36,577 nucleotides of DNA from Bradyrhizobium genosp. SA-3. GTDB lineage: Bacteria > Pseudomonadota > Alphaproteobacteria > Rhizobiales > Xanthobacteraceae. The DNA is taken from NCBI RefSeq assembly GCF_004212635.1, contig NZ_PSRT01000083.1, positions 1 through 36,577 on the forward strand, in the 5' to 3' direction. The position numbers and the translations under genes are program-made. Positions within the stretch are counted from its first letter, which is position 1. Each line of letters begins with the position of its first letter. Below, piece by piece: positions 8,563-16,716 of this stretch. The notes beneath the pieces were generated by a model that saw nothing but the letters and a program-made list of their open reading frames with translations, searched no databases and was not told the origin of the DNA.

Positions 8563-9270
8563 CTAACTCTCCCCATCCGAAGTGGTCGATGCGTCGTGCT
8601 GCTCGACGAGACGCAGGCGCGCCGCGTCGCCGGTGGATTTCGCCTGCTCACCGAGCACGCGCAGCATCTCGGCGCAGAGCTGCTCGGGCGAACGGCCCAT
8701 GGCGTAGCCTTCGAGGATGACGCCGATGGCGACGGCCCAGAACCGCCGCGAGCTTTCGTCGGGCGCGCGCAGGGAGCGCCAGCCATGCCGCGCGACCTGG
8801 CTCGCATAGGCCCGCGCGCCTTCGCTGTGCAGGCGCTCGATGGTGCGCTCGACCAGTGGCGCGAGATCCTGGCGCCGCCGGGTCAGTGTCAGGGCTTCGG
8901 CGAAGAAGGCGACCGAATCGCTCGCCGTGACCGTCTCGGCCAGCGCGCGCGTGTATTCCTGCGGCGTGCGCGACTTCAGCGCCGCCTGCTCCGTCGCGCG
9001 GGCCAGGTACAGCAGCTCGCGGCAGGCGCATTCGACGAACAGCGCCTCCTTGGTGCGGAAGTAATAGGTGATCTGGCTCGGGAACGCGTCCGCCGCGGCC
9101 GCGATGTCGGTGATCGCCGTGCCCGAAAGTCCCCGCTCCCGGAACAGCGGGCTCGCGGCATCCAGCAGCAGCGACCGCATCTTGCGGCCGGCCGAGCGCG
9201 TGGCGCGCGCGGCATGCTTGGGGTCGCTGGCGCCCGGTTCGAACGGAGCATGGGCAGAATTGTCTACCAT
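8563..9270 (-). CDS. TetR family regulator of the desaturase operon
   Basis: TetR-type repressor of 235 aa. The N-terminal DNA-binding helix-turn-helix is seen in the pattern ILLDAASPLF-type helix, GLSGTAITDIAAAADAFPSQITYYF and RTKEALF. The C-terminal ligand-binding domain is diverged, as usual. The start at 9270 (MVDNSAHAPF) is preceded by GGGAGG; the longer frame from 9306 lacks such support and would cover the operator. It is followed at once by the desaturase gene. The palindrome at 9287-9311 lies just upstream, suggesting autoregulation and lipid-responsive control. Confidence 0.9.
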   Translation of the reverse strand: MVDNSAHAPFEPGASDPKHAARATRSAGRKMRSLLLDAASPLFRERGLSGTAITDIAAAADAFPSQITYYFRTKEALFVECACRELLYLARATEQAALKSRTPQEYTRALAETVTASDSVAFFAEALTLTRRRQDLAPLVERTIERLHSEGARAYASQVARHGWRSLRAPDESSRRFWAVAIGVILEGYAMGRSPEQLCAEMLRVLGEQAKSTGDAARLRLVEQHDASTTSDGES

Positions 9271-9286
9271 TGGATCCTCCCGTTGT

Positions 9287-9311
9287 TTTCTTTGTATGCT
9301 ATACAAACAAA
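9287..9311. promoter_or_regulatory. palindromic operator candidate for the TetR-desaturase operon
   Basis: TTTGTATgctATACAAA (9291-9307) is a 7-bp perfect inverted repeat with a 3-bp centre, extending with one mismatch to 11-bp arms. It lies 17-41 bp upstream of the TetR start, the usual place for a TetR self-operator. Confidence 0.65.
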
Positions 9312-9605
9312 TAAATCAAGCCGGTAAGATTTGAGGGTGGTGACCACCGCCTACGGGCGGTCCAGATCGAGACTTGGCCCCAAACCTTGCAAAGCCGGCC
9401 AAAATCCGTATAAGGCGCGCATCCGCAGACCCCGGCCGGGAGCTGAACGGACGGTCTCAGCAAATCATTCGTGATTTTGGTGTGGCAGGGCCAGTCGGCC
9501 CGTCGTCCCGTGTTTCCGCCTTCTGAGCTTGATCCCAGAGTCCTTTCCGAAGGTCTCTTAAGGGCTTGACGCCGGGCGATGCGCCAACATGAGGAAAGGA
9601 CTTCC

Positions 9606-10076
9606 ATGCCTCTTTACGAGCATGTTTTTCTCGCGCGTCAGGACGCGAGCCCGCAGCAGGTCGAAGAGCTGACTGCGCAGATGACCGGTATCGTCGAGGG
9701 TCTCGGCGGCAAGGTCACCAAGACCGAGAATTGGGGCGTTCGCTCCCTCACCTACCGCATGAACAAGAACCGCAAGGCGCACTTCGTGCTGCTCAACATC
9801 GACGCACCGTCCGCGGCGATCGCCGAGATCGAGCGCCAGGAGCGCATCAGCGAAGACGTGATCCGCTATCTCAGCGTCCGCGTCGAGGAGCTCGAGGAAG
9901 GCCCGTCCGCGATGATGCGCAAGGCCGATCGTGATCGCGAGCGTGACGACCGCGGCGGTGGCTTCCGCGGCGAGCGTGAAGGCGGCTTCCGTGGTGACCG
10001 CGAGGGCGGCTTCCGTGGTGACCGCGGCCCGCGCCGCCCGCGCGAAGAAGCTGAAACCACGACGGATGGGGAGTAA
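9606..10076 (+). CDS. rpsF: 30S ribosomal protein S6
   Basis: Ribosomal protein S6 of 156 aa, which pairs with S18 on the small-subunit platform. The N-terminal domain is canonical (MPLYEHVFLARQD, ENWGVRSLTYRMNKNRKAHFVLL). The C-terminal tail is Arg/Gly/Glu-rich with tandem GGFRGDRE-like units, encoded by near-perfect 24-bp repeats at about 9957-10025. The start at 9606 follows AGGAAAGGA; the upstream in-frame codon at 9579 does not fit the family. It is followed 5 bp later by rpsR. Confidence 0.97.
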   Translation: MPLYEHVFLARQDASPQQVEELTAQMTGIVEGLGGKVTKTENWGVRSLTYRMNKNRKAHFVLLNIDAPSAAIAEIERQERISEDVIRYLSVRVEELEEGPSAMMRKADRDRERDDRGGGFRGEREGGFRGDREGGFRGDRGPRRPREEAETTTDGE

Positions 10077-10081
10077 GATCA

Positions 10082-10321
10082 ATGGCTGAAGCTGGTGCAC
10101 GCCGTCCGTTTTTCCGTCGTCGCAAGAGCTGCCCGTTCACGGGCGCCAATGCTCCCAAGATCGACTACAAGGACTCCAAGCTCCTGATGCGTTACGTTTC
10201 CGAGCGCGGCAAGATCGTGCCGAGCCGCATCACCGCGGTGTCCGCGAAGAAGCAGCGTGAGCTCGCCCGCGCCATCAAGCGCGCGCGGTTCCTGGGTCTG
10301 TTGCCCTACGTCATTCGCTGA
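10082..10321 (+). CDS. rpsR: 30S ribosomal protein S18
   Basis: Ribosomal protein S18 of 79 aa: basic N-terminus RRPFFRRRKSCPF, then IDYKD...L..YVSERGKIVPSRIT and the terminal ARFLGLLPY. It is co-transcribed with rpsF. In related genomes the next genes are usually DUF2232 and rplI; here they are 23 kb away because of the integrated element. Confidence 0.98.
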   Translation: MAEAGARRPFFRRRKSCPFTGANAPKIDYKDSKLLMRYVSERGKIVPSRITAVSAKKQRELARAIKRARFLGLLPYVIR

Positions 10322-10333
10322 TACGACCAATTC

Positions 10334-10359
10334 GACCGGCGGCCGTTGAGCCGCCGGTC
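10334..10359 (+). terminator. GC-rich hairpin after rpsR
   Basis: GACCGGCGGC (10334-10343) pairs perfectly with GCCGCCGGTC (10350-10359) around a 6-nt loop, 13 bp past the rpsR stop. No U-run follows; it may be an attenuator or RNA-stabilising stem in the uninterrupted operon. Confidence 0.55.
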
Positions 10360-10425
10360 GTAAACTCATCTGAACGCATAAGGCTTCCGGGTCGTCCGGT
10401 CGCCGATGGTTGGGGCGAACGATGC

Positions 10426-10438
10426 CTCTAACCGCTCG
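10426..10438. repeat. left attachment site (attL core)
   Basis: CTCTAACCGCTCG, repeated exactly in the same orientation at 33250-33262. The two copies bound the foreign block between rpsR and DUF2232. Confidence 0.7.
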
Positions 10439-10520
10439 TTTGAGCCACAAGAATTTTCATCAATAAAATCAAGACTTCTGCTGCCGCTGGTTCACGTTGC
10501 GTACTGGCTTTTTCGTCCCG

Positions 10521-10541
10521 TTTCTGCTACGAAACTGCTAC
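10521..10541. repeat. left arm-type integrase repeats
   Basis: TTTCTGCTAC (10521-10530) and AAACTGCTAC (10532-10541) are tandem direct repeats 11 bp apart. Two exact TTTCTGCTAC copies occur near the right end. They probably are arm-type binding sites for the tyrosine integrase. Confidence 0.5.
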
Positions 10542-11285
10542 GGGCTGAGGCCTCCTTCCTCCACGCTCGCCCAGCCTGTTGTCAGATTGGGGGCCGCGCC
10601 GGTTACCTCCCACCGAACGGGGTTCTCCACGCCTTTCCGCACGCACCCCTGTGAGTCTCCAGGCCTCCTCGCACGGTCCAGGGCCAAAATCTTCACGGTT
10701 GCTAGAGCTACCCCACGCAATTGCCGCGAGCGATTGTCCTATTACAGTGGGGCCTCTGCCACGGAGACGGAACAGGATGCAGGACCCGTCTATCAATAAA
10801 CTATGCCGCCTCCTGACGCTGAGGACTGAAATGATTCGGCTGTTAAGGGGACGTGACTGTCCACGGAGCATTGCTTGGCACAAGGGGCGGCCTTGCGCCG
10901 AGTTGCGACGGCAGGCGATGATCGACAGTTGCACGAAAGCGATTCGCTACTGTTGACGACGCCGGACGGCTCATGATCTGACCGTTCGCGCATACGCGTT
11001 TGCAGTCATGTTGTTACATCTGCTCGCCAGCTTTCCGTCGGTGGGGGACCTATGGGAATTGAGGGGTGGTCGCAGTACAGACTGCTGTGAATGGCGTGAT
11101 TCATCCTTCTGGCTTCCCGGTCGTGCTCCGGCAGCTATCGAGCCTGGACCATCGCAAAACCTTCAGCCACGTCTACTCCTTCACCGCGACAACCACAGCA
11201 ACCGACCGTCCATGCTCTCATTTTCACATTTCACTCCGGGCCGTCGGATACCTCAAGCAGATCTAAAACAGAGTGAGTTGCCGCG
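10542..11285. other. left-end region without a credible gene
   Basis: About 740 bp between the left end and hsdR. Open frames on both strands are short and of a composition (Cys, Trp, His, Arg) typical of non-coding DNA. It presumably contains the promoter of the hsd operon, but I see no clear -35/-10 pair or terminator. Confidence 0.5.
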
Positions 11286-14200
11286 ATGGCGATGATCGCA
11301 CCTGAACGCCAACTAGAAGAGTCGCTTGTCACGAAGCTGCGGGATCTCAAGTATGAGTATCGCCCCGATATCCGTGATCGAACCTCGCTTGAGGCAAACT
11401 TCAGGACGAAGTTCGAAGCCTTGAATCGTGTCACGCTTACCGACGGCGAGTTCCAGCGTCTCCTGGACGAGATCGTCACACCGGATGTATTCGGAGCCGC
11501 CCGAACCCTCCGGAACCGGGAAGCGTTCATCCGCGACGACGGCACGCCGCTCAACTACACCCTCGTCAACATCAAGGACTGGTGCAAGAACGCCTTTGAG
11601 GTCGTCAACCAACTCCGCATCAATACCGACAACAGCCATCACCGGTACGACGTCATACTCCTGATCAACGGAGTCCCCGTCGTTCAGATCGAGCTTAAGA
11701 CGCTCGGAATCAGCCCTCGGCGGGCGATGGAGCAGATCGTCGACTACAAGAACGACCCCGGTAACGGATACACGAAGACGCTTCTCTGCTTCGTCCAGCT
11801 CTTCATCGTTAGCAACCGCACGGAGACATGGTACTTCGCAAACAATAACGCACGGCACTTCGCCTTCGACGCGGACGAGCGGTTCCTGCCGATCTACCAG
11901 TTCGCGGCCGAGGACAACTCGAAGATTGCTCACCTTGACGACTTTGCCGATCGGTTCCTCGCCAAGTGCACACTTGGCCAGATGATCAGCAAGTACATGG
12001 TCCTCATCGCAAGCGAACAGAAGCTCCTGATGATGCGCGCGTACCAGATCTACGCCGTCAAGGCCATCGTCGACTGCATCGATCAGAACTGCGGCAATGG
12101 ATATATCTGGCACACGACCGGCTCGGGCAAGACGCTCACCTCCTTCAAGGCCTCAACGCTCCTCAAGACCAACGAGAGCATCCACAAGTGCCTCTTCGTC
12201 GTTGACCGCAAGGATCTCGACCGCCAGACCCGTGAAGAGTTCAATCGTTTCCAAGAGAACTGCGTCGAGGAAAATACCAACACCGCGGCGCTCGTGCGAC
12301 GCCTAGAGTCCGACGATTACGCGGACAAGGTCATCGTCACGACCATCCAGAAGCTTGGGCTAGCCCTGGACGAGAACAGTAAGCACAACAAGCAGAACAT
12401 CGCTCAGGGGCGGTCAACGTTTAAGCAGCGACTCGAGCAGATCCGAGATAAGCGGATGGTTTTCATCTTTGACGAATGCCATCGGTCGCAGTTCGGCGAG
12501 AACCACAAGGCCATTAAGAAGTTCTTCCCGAACTCCCAGCTCTTCGGCTTCACAGGCACCCCGATCTTCGAGGACAACGCCACCATTAAGCAGATCGAGG
12601 GAGACGTCGGTACCCTTCGAACCACCAAGGACCTCTTCCAGAAAGAGCTTCACGCCTACACAATTACTCACGCGATCGAGGATCGGAACGTCCTCCGCTT
12701 CCACGTCGATTACTACAAGCCCAAAGACGATCCCGGCCTCAAGCCCGGTCAGACGCTCACCAAGCAGGCGGTCGTCCAGGCCATCCTCGACAAGCACGAC
12801 GCTGCGACCGGAGGTCGGCGCTTCAACGCGCTGCTGGCTACCGCCTCGATTAACGACGCCATCGAGTACTACGACGTCTTCAAGAAGCTCCAGGCCGAGC
12901 GCCAAGCCACCGACGCAGAGCGTGTCCCTCTAAAGATCGCCGCCGTCTTCTCTCCGCCTGCGGAGGGCAATAAGGACGTTCAGCAGATCCAAGAGGACCT
13001 CCCTCAGGAGAGGGAGGACAACCGGCACGATCCCGAGGGCAAGAAGACCGCGCTCAAGGCTATCATCGCCGACTACAACCGGCGGTATGGCACGAGCCAC
13101 GACATCAACAACTTCGACCTCTACTACCAGGACATCCAGCAGCGCATAAAGGATCAGCAGTTCCCCAACCGCGACTTGACCCGCAAGGGCCAGGAAAAGA
13201 TCGACATAACCATCGTCGTCGACATGCTCCTCACCGGCTTCGACGCCAAGTTCCTAAACACGCTCTACGTCGACAAAAACCTCAAGCACCACGGCCTGAT
13301 CCAGGCCTTCTCCCGCACCAACCGCGTTCTCAACGCGACCAAGCCGTACGGCCATATCCTCGACTTCCGTAACCAGCAGGACAGCGTCGATTCGGCCATC
13401 GCTCTCTTCTCCGGTGCGCACGCTGACCGGGCTCGCGAGATCTGGCTAGTCGACAAGGCGCCCGTAGTCATCGGAAATTTCAAGGAGGCCGTCGCCGACC
13501 TGGGCAAGTTCATGCAGTCGCAGGGCCTCGAAGCCACGCCCGATCAGGTGACCAACCTTATGGGCGACGACGCCCGTGTCCAATTCATCAAGCGCTTCAA
13601 GGAGGTCCAGCGCCTCCAGACCCAGCTCGATCAGTACACCGACCTCACCGAAGAGCAGCGGGAGCAGATCGAGCAGGCCCTGCCCAATGACGACCTCCGC
13701 GCTTTCCGCGGCGTCTATCTCGAAACCGCTCAGCGTCTCAAGGAGCAGCAGCGCACCCCCGCTCTGGACGGCGAACGGGATAACCCCGAGGTCGACCAGC
13801 TTGACTTCGAGTTCGTCCTCTTTGCTTCCGCCGTGATCGACTACGACTACATCATGAAGCTGATCGCCAAGTACTCGGGTCAGGACCCGAAGAAGCTCAC
13901 GATCAGCCGTGAGCAGCTCATCGGCCTGATCCAGTCCGACGCCAAGTTCCTCGACGAGCGGGAGGAGATCACCGAGTACGTCCGCTCACTCAAGGAGGGC
14001 GAAGGCCTCGACGAGGCCGCCATCCGCGCCGGCTACGAGCAGTTCAAGGCCGAGAAACAGGCAAAGGAGATCGAGGGCCTCGCCCAGGCCCACGGTCTGA
14101 CGGCGGATTCGCTGGCGGCCTTCATCGACACCATCCTCCAGCGCATGATCTTCGACGGCGAGTGGCTCACCGACTTGATGGAGCCGCTTGGCCTCGGTTG

Positions 14201-14321
14201 GCGTGAACGCCGGGAGCGCGAACTCGCCCTGATGCTAGACCTCGTCCCACTCCTGAGCAAACGGGCCCATGGCCGGGAAATCTCGGGCCTCAACGCCTAC
14301 GAGCACGGGAGCGCACGATGA
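11286..14321 (+). CDS. hsdR: type I restriction enzyme R subunit
   Basis: Motor and nuclease subunit of a type I restriction-modification complex, 1011 aa. The N-terminal PD-(D/E)xK nuclease is visible as Asp122 and Glu136-x-Lys138 (YDVILL..., QIELK). The superfamily 2 translocase follows with Walker A GSGKT (279-283), DECH box (396-399) and the FTGTP motif, then a second RecA-like domain with LLTGFDAK and the QAFSRTNR motif. The C-terminal third is helical and charged, the region that docks to HsdM. Met at 11292 is an alternative start. The stop overlaps the hsdS start by 4 bp (ATGA), and R is the first gene of the operon. Confidence 0.96.
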   Translation: MAMIAPERQLEESLVTKLRDLKYEYRPDIRDRTSLEANFRTKFEALNRVTLTDGEFQRLLDEIVTPDVFGAARTLRNREAFIRDDGTPLNYTLVNIKDWCKNAFEVVNQLRINTDNSHHRYDVILLINGVPVVQIELKTLGISPRRAMEQIVDYKNDPGNGYTKTLLCFVQLFIVSNRTETWYFANNNARHFAFDADERFLPIYQFAAEDNSKIAHLDDFADRFLAKCTLGQMISKYMVLIASEQKLLMMRAYQIYAVKAIVDCIDQNCGNGYIWHTTGSGKTLTSFKASTLLKTNESIHKCLFVVDRKDLDRQTREEFNRFQENCVEENTNTAALVRRLESDDYADKVIVTTIQKLGLALDENSKHNKQNIAQGRSTFKQRLEQIRDKRMVFIFDECHRSQFGENHKAIKKFFPNSQLFGFTGTPIFEDNATIKQIEGDVGTLRTTKDLFQKELHAYTITHAIEDRNVLRFHVDYYKPKDDPGLKPGQTLTKQAVVQAILDKHDAATGGRRFNALLATASINDAIEYYDVFKKLQAERQATDAERVPLKIAAVFSPPAEGNKDVQQIQEDLPQEREDNRHDPEGKKTALKAIIADYNRRYGTSHDINNFDLYYQDIQQRIKDQQFPNRDLTRKGQEKIDITIVVDMLLTGFDAKFLNTLYVDKNLKHHGLIQAFSRTNRVLNATKPYGHILDFRNQQDSVDSAIALFSGAHADRAREIWLVDKAPVVIGNFKEAVADLGKFMQSQGLEATPDQVTNLMGDDARVQFIKRFKEVQRLQTQLDQYTDLTEEQREQIEQALPNDDLRAFRGVYLETAQRLKEQQRTPALDGERDNPEVDQLDFEFVLFASAVIDYDYIMKLIAKYSGQDPKKLTISREQLIGLIQSDAKFLDEREEITEYVRSLKEGEGLDEAAIRAGYEQFKAEKQAKEIEGLAQAHGLTADSLAAFIDTILQRMIFDGEWLTDLMEPLGLGWRERRERELALMLDLVPLLSKRAHGREISGLNAYEHGSAR

Positions 14322-15568
14322 CAGTCGACGTGTCAAATCTTCCTCAACCCAGGCTTCGCTTCCCTGAGTTTACCGGGCGACGGTTGCGTATCGTTCGACT
14401 TCGAGATGTCACGGCGGAGTCCAAGATTCGAAATGGTGACAAGCTCCCGCCAGCTTCGGTTATGGGAGTCAGTAAAGTGGACGGAATCGTCCCGATGGAG
14501 GAAGGGTTGGCCGCATCGGATATTTCCCGATACCGAGTCGTTCGCAAAAACTGGTTTGCCTACAACCCGATGCGCCTCAACATCGGCTCGATTGCGCGGT
14601 GGCACGGCAACAGCGATATTCTCGTCAGTCCAGACTATGTAGTTTTCCGATGTCTTGAGGAGTCGGACCAGAACTCACTCTCTGCGGATTATCTCGACCA
14701 CTTCCGGCGCTCTGACCAATGGGACGCATTTGTTACTGAAGCTGGCGACGGTGGCGTCCGTGTACGAATTTACTACGACGACATCTCGCAACTGCGACTG
14801 AGTTTGCCGGATATTGCCGAGCAGCAGAAGATCGCCGACTGCCTTGGCTCGCTGGACGGCCTGATCGCGGCGGAGGGCCGGAAGCTCGAAGCGCTGCGGC
14901 AGCACAAACAAGGGCTGATGCAGCAGCTCTTCCCCCAGCCTGGCGAGACCGTGCCGCTTCTGGGGAATCAAAGCGACTGGGAGATGCTTGATCTTTCGGA
15001 GGTCGCCTTCTTCCAAGAAGGGCCGGGGATCATGGCCAAGGATTTCTACACAGAAGGAGTGCCGTTAGTCAGGCTGTCCTGCGTGGTTGGGACGACCGTC
15101 ACGCTCGACGGATGCGACTATTTGAACCCTGACAAAGTAGTCCAAAAATGGGAGCACTTCCGGCTTGTTGTCGGTGATCTGCTCATTTCAACCAGTGCGT
15201 CCTTCGGCAGAGTGTCGATCGTTACGGAGGTTGCGGCCGGAGCGGTTTTCTACACCGGACTGGTGCGATTTCGCTCTAAGAGTAAGCGGTTGAGCAACGA
15301 CTACTTAAAAGCCTATTTGGAGAGTCCAGACTTCCTGCGGCAAGCGGAGTCCCACGCAGTTGGAGGTGGCATCAAGCACTTCGGCCCAACTCACCTACGA
15401 CAAATGCAGATCCAAGTTCCTCCGCTTCCTGAGCAGCGGCGAATCGCAGACTGCCTTTCGTGCTTGGACGCATGCATCGATGGGCAATCTCGGAGGTTGG
15501 ATTCTCTCAAGCAGCACAAGAAGGGCCTGCAACAACAGCTCTTCCCGTCGCTTCAGGGCAATGAGTGA
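14318..15568 (+). CDS. hsdS: type I restriction enzyme specificity subunit
   Basis: DNA-recognition subunit of 416 aa. It has two target recognition domains (about residues 20-163 and 215-375), each followed by a conserved helical spacer: PDIAEQQKIADCLGSLD...LMQQLFP (about 164-206) and PPLPEQRRIADCLSCLD...LQQQLFP (about 376-412). The two halves are thus internally repeated, giving a bipartite recognition sequence that cannot be predicted here. It starts within the hsdR stop (ATGA) and ends within the start of the next gene (TGATG). GC is lower and codons less biased in the recognition domains, usual for horizontally exchanged specificity. Confidence 0.95.
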   Translation: MTVDVSNLPQPRLRFPEFTGRRLRIVRLRDVTAESKIRNGDKLPPASVMGVSKVDGIVPMEEGLAASDISRYRVVRKNWFAYNPMRLNIGSIARWHGNSDILVSPDYVVFRCLEESDQNSLSADYLDHFRRSDQWDAFVTEAGDGGVRVRIYYDDISQLRLSLPDIAEQQKIADCLGSLDGLIAAEGRKLEALRQHKQGLMQQLFPQPGETVPLLGNQSDWEMLDLSEVAFFQEGPGIMAKDFYTEGVPLVRLSCVVGTTVTLDGCDYLNPDKVVQKWEHFRLVVGDLLISTSASFGRVSIVTEVAAGAVFYTGLVRFRSKSKRLSNDYLKAYLESPDFLRQAESHAVGGGIKHFGPTHLRQMQIQVPPLPEQRRIADCLSCLDACIDGQSRRLDSLKQHKKGLQQQLFPSLQGNE

Positions 15569-16716
15569 TGAGCAATACGCCGAACATCCATCAGTACCAG
15601 AACTTGGCGACTCTCGCACGAAGGCTTCGTAGCGACGTCAACGATCTCCACTGTGTCTTGCTCTACGCTTATAACCGAACGGGGAAGACGCGTCTGTCGA
15701 TGGAGTTTAAGGATCAAGGGAAGCGAAAAGCCCGAGGGAAGCCGGACACTCTCTACTTCAATGCGTATACCGAGGACCTCTTTGTCTGGCACAACGATCT
15801 TGATGGCGATACGGATCGGCACCTGAAGATCAACGAGAAATCGACATTCTTCAACGGTCTCACAGAACTTGCACTGGACGAGTCCATCGCGGGCTACTTG
15901 TCACGCTACGCCGATTTCGATTTTGACATCGATTACGAAAAGTGGGTGGTGACCTTTCGAAAGGGCGATAATGATCGGATCAAGATTTCCCGGGGCGAGG
16001 AGAAGATCTTCATCTGGTGCATGTTCATGGCGATCTGCGAGCGGGTCATTGATGGACACCGCTCGTACCAGTGGGTGAAGCATCTGTACATCGATGATCC
16101 CATCTCGTCGCTGGACGACAACAATGCCATCGCCATTGCCTGTGATCTGGCAGCACTTATCCGCAAAGCCGCGACCCGCCGAGGCACCAACGGGGAGCGA
16201 GATCCGCTCACAACTATATTCTCCTCTCACCACGCGCTGTTCTTCAACGTCATGTGCAACGAGCTTGGAAGGACGAAGGAAGACCAAGAGAAGGTAAAGA
16301 TTAAGCGGTACTTTTTGCACCGACCAGACGCCGAGGGAGTGTTCACGCTAAGAGCTACTGGAGATACGCCTTACTTTCACCATGTAGCGACTCTCGCTGA
16401 GCTTCGGAGGTGTTTGCAGACAGGGACCCTATACACTTACCACTTCAATGCCCTACGCAGTATCTTGGAGAAGACGGCGAGTTTTCTCGGCCACGATGAC
16501 CTTAGGGTCTGCTTGGCCGGGCTACAGGATGAAGCCCTCTACAACCGCGCACTGAACCTGCTGAGCCACGGCAGGTACGCTATCAACGAACCAGTTGAGA
16601 TGGTGGACGACAACAAAGAGCTGTTTCGCAAAATTCTGAATGATGTTCTCGACCGTTTCCAGTTTGCACTTCCCAAGCTTGTTATTGAAGTCGCCCCGCA
16701 AAGAGCCAACTCATGA
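15568..16716 (+). CDS. prrC: PrrC-like anticodon nuclease (ABC-type ATPase with HEPN-like C-terminus)
   Basis: 382 aa, close to E. coli PrrC (396 aa), a tRNA-cutting toxin kept silent by a type I restriction complex and freed when a phage disables that complex. The N-terminal two thirds is an ABC/SMC-type ATPase: Walker A AYNRTGKT (residues 34-41), signature ISRGEE (140-145), Walker B LYIDD (173-177) with D-loop SSLDD, and SSHH as switch His (219-222). In the C-terminal third Arg297, Glu301 and His334 (R-x3-E, then 33 residues to H) match the spacing of the PrrC catalytic triad (320, 324, 356). The Walker A lacks the usual Gly before the T-G-K (NRTGKT rather than NGxGKT). It sits between hsdS and hsdM with overlaps on both sides. 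The symbol is by analogy. Confidence 0.8.
   Translation: MSNTPNIHQYQNLATLARRLRSDVNDLHCVLLYAYNRTGKTRLSMEFKDQGKRKARGKPDTLYFNAYTEDLFVWHNDLDGDTDRHLKINEKSTFFNGLTELALDESIAGYLSRYADFDFDIDYEKWVVTFRKGDNDRIKISRGEEKIFIWCMFMAICERVIDGHRSYQWVKHLYIDDPISSLDDNNAIAIACDLAALIRKAATRRGTNGERDPLTTIFSSHHALFFNVMCNELGRTKEDQEKVKIKRYFLHRPDAEGVFTLRATGDTPYFHHVATLAELRRCLQTGTLYTYHFNALRSILEKTASFLGHDDLRVCLAGLQDEALYNRALNLLSHGRYAINEPVEMVDDNKELFRKILNDVLDRFQFALPKLVIEVAPQRANS

Noticed and set aside
10426..10438. Attachment site within a tRNA gene
   Set aside because: No tRNA gene is found at either end; the repeat lies in the rpsR-DUF2232 spacer.
11008..11295. 95-residue frame before hsdR
   Set aside because: Composition rich in Cys, Trp, His and Ser with no family sequence; it overlaps the hsdR start and has no ribosome site.
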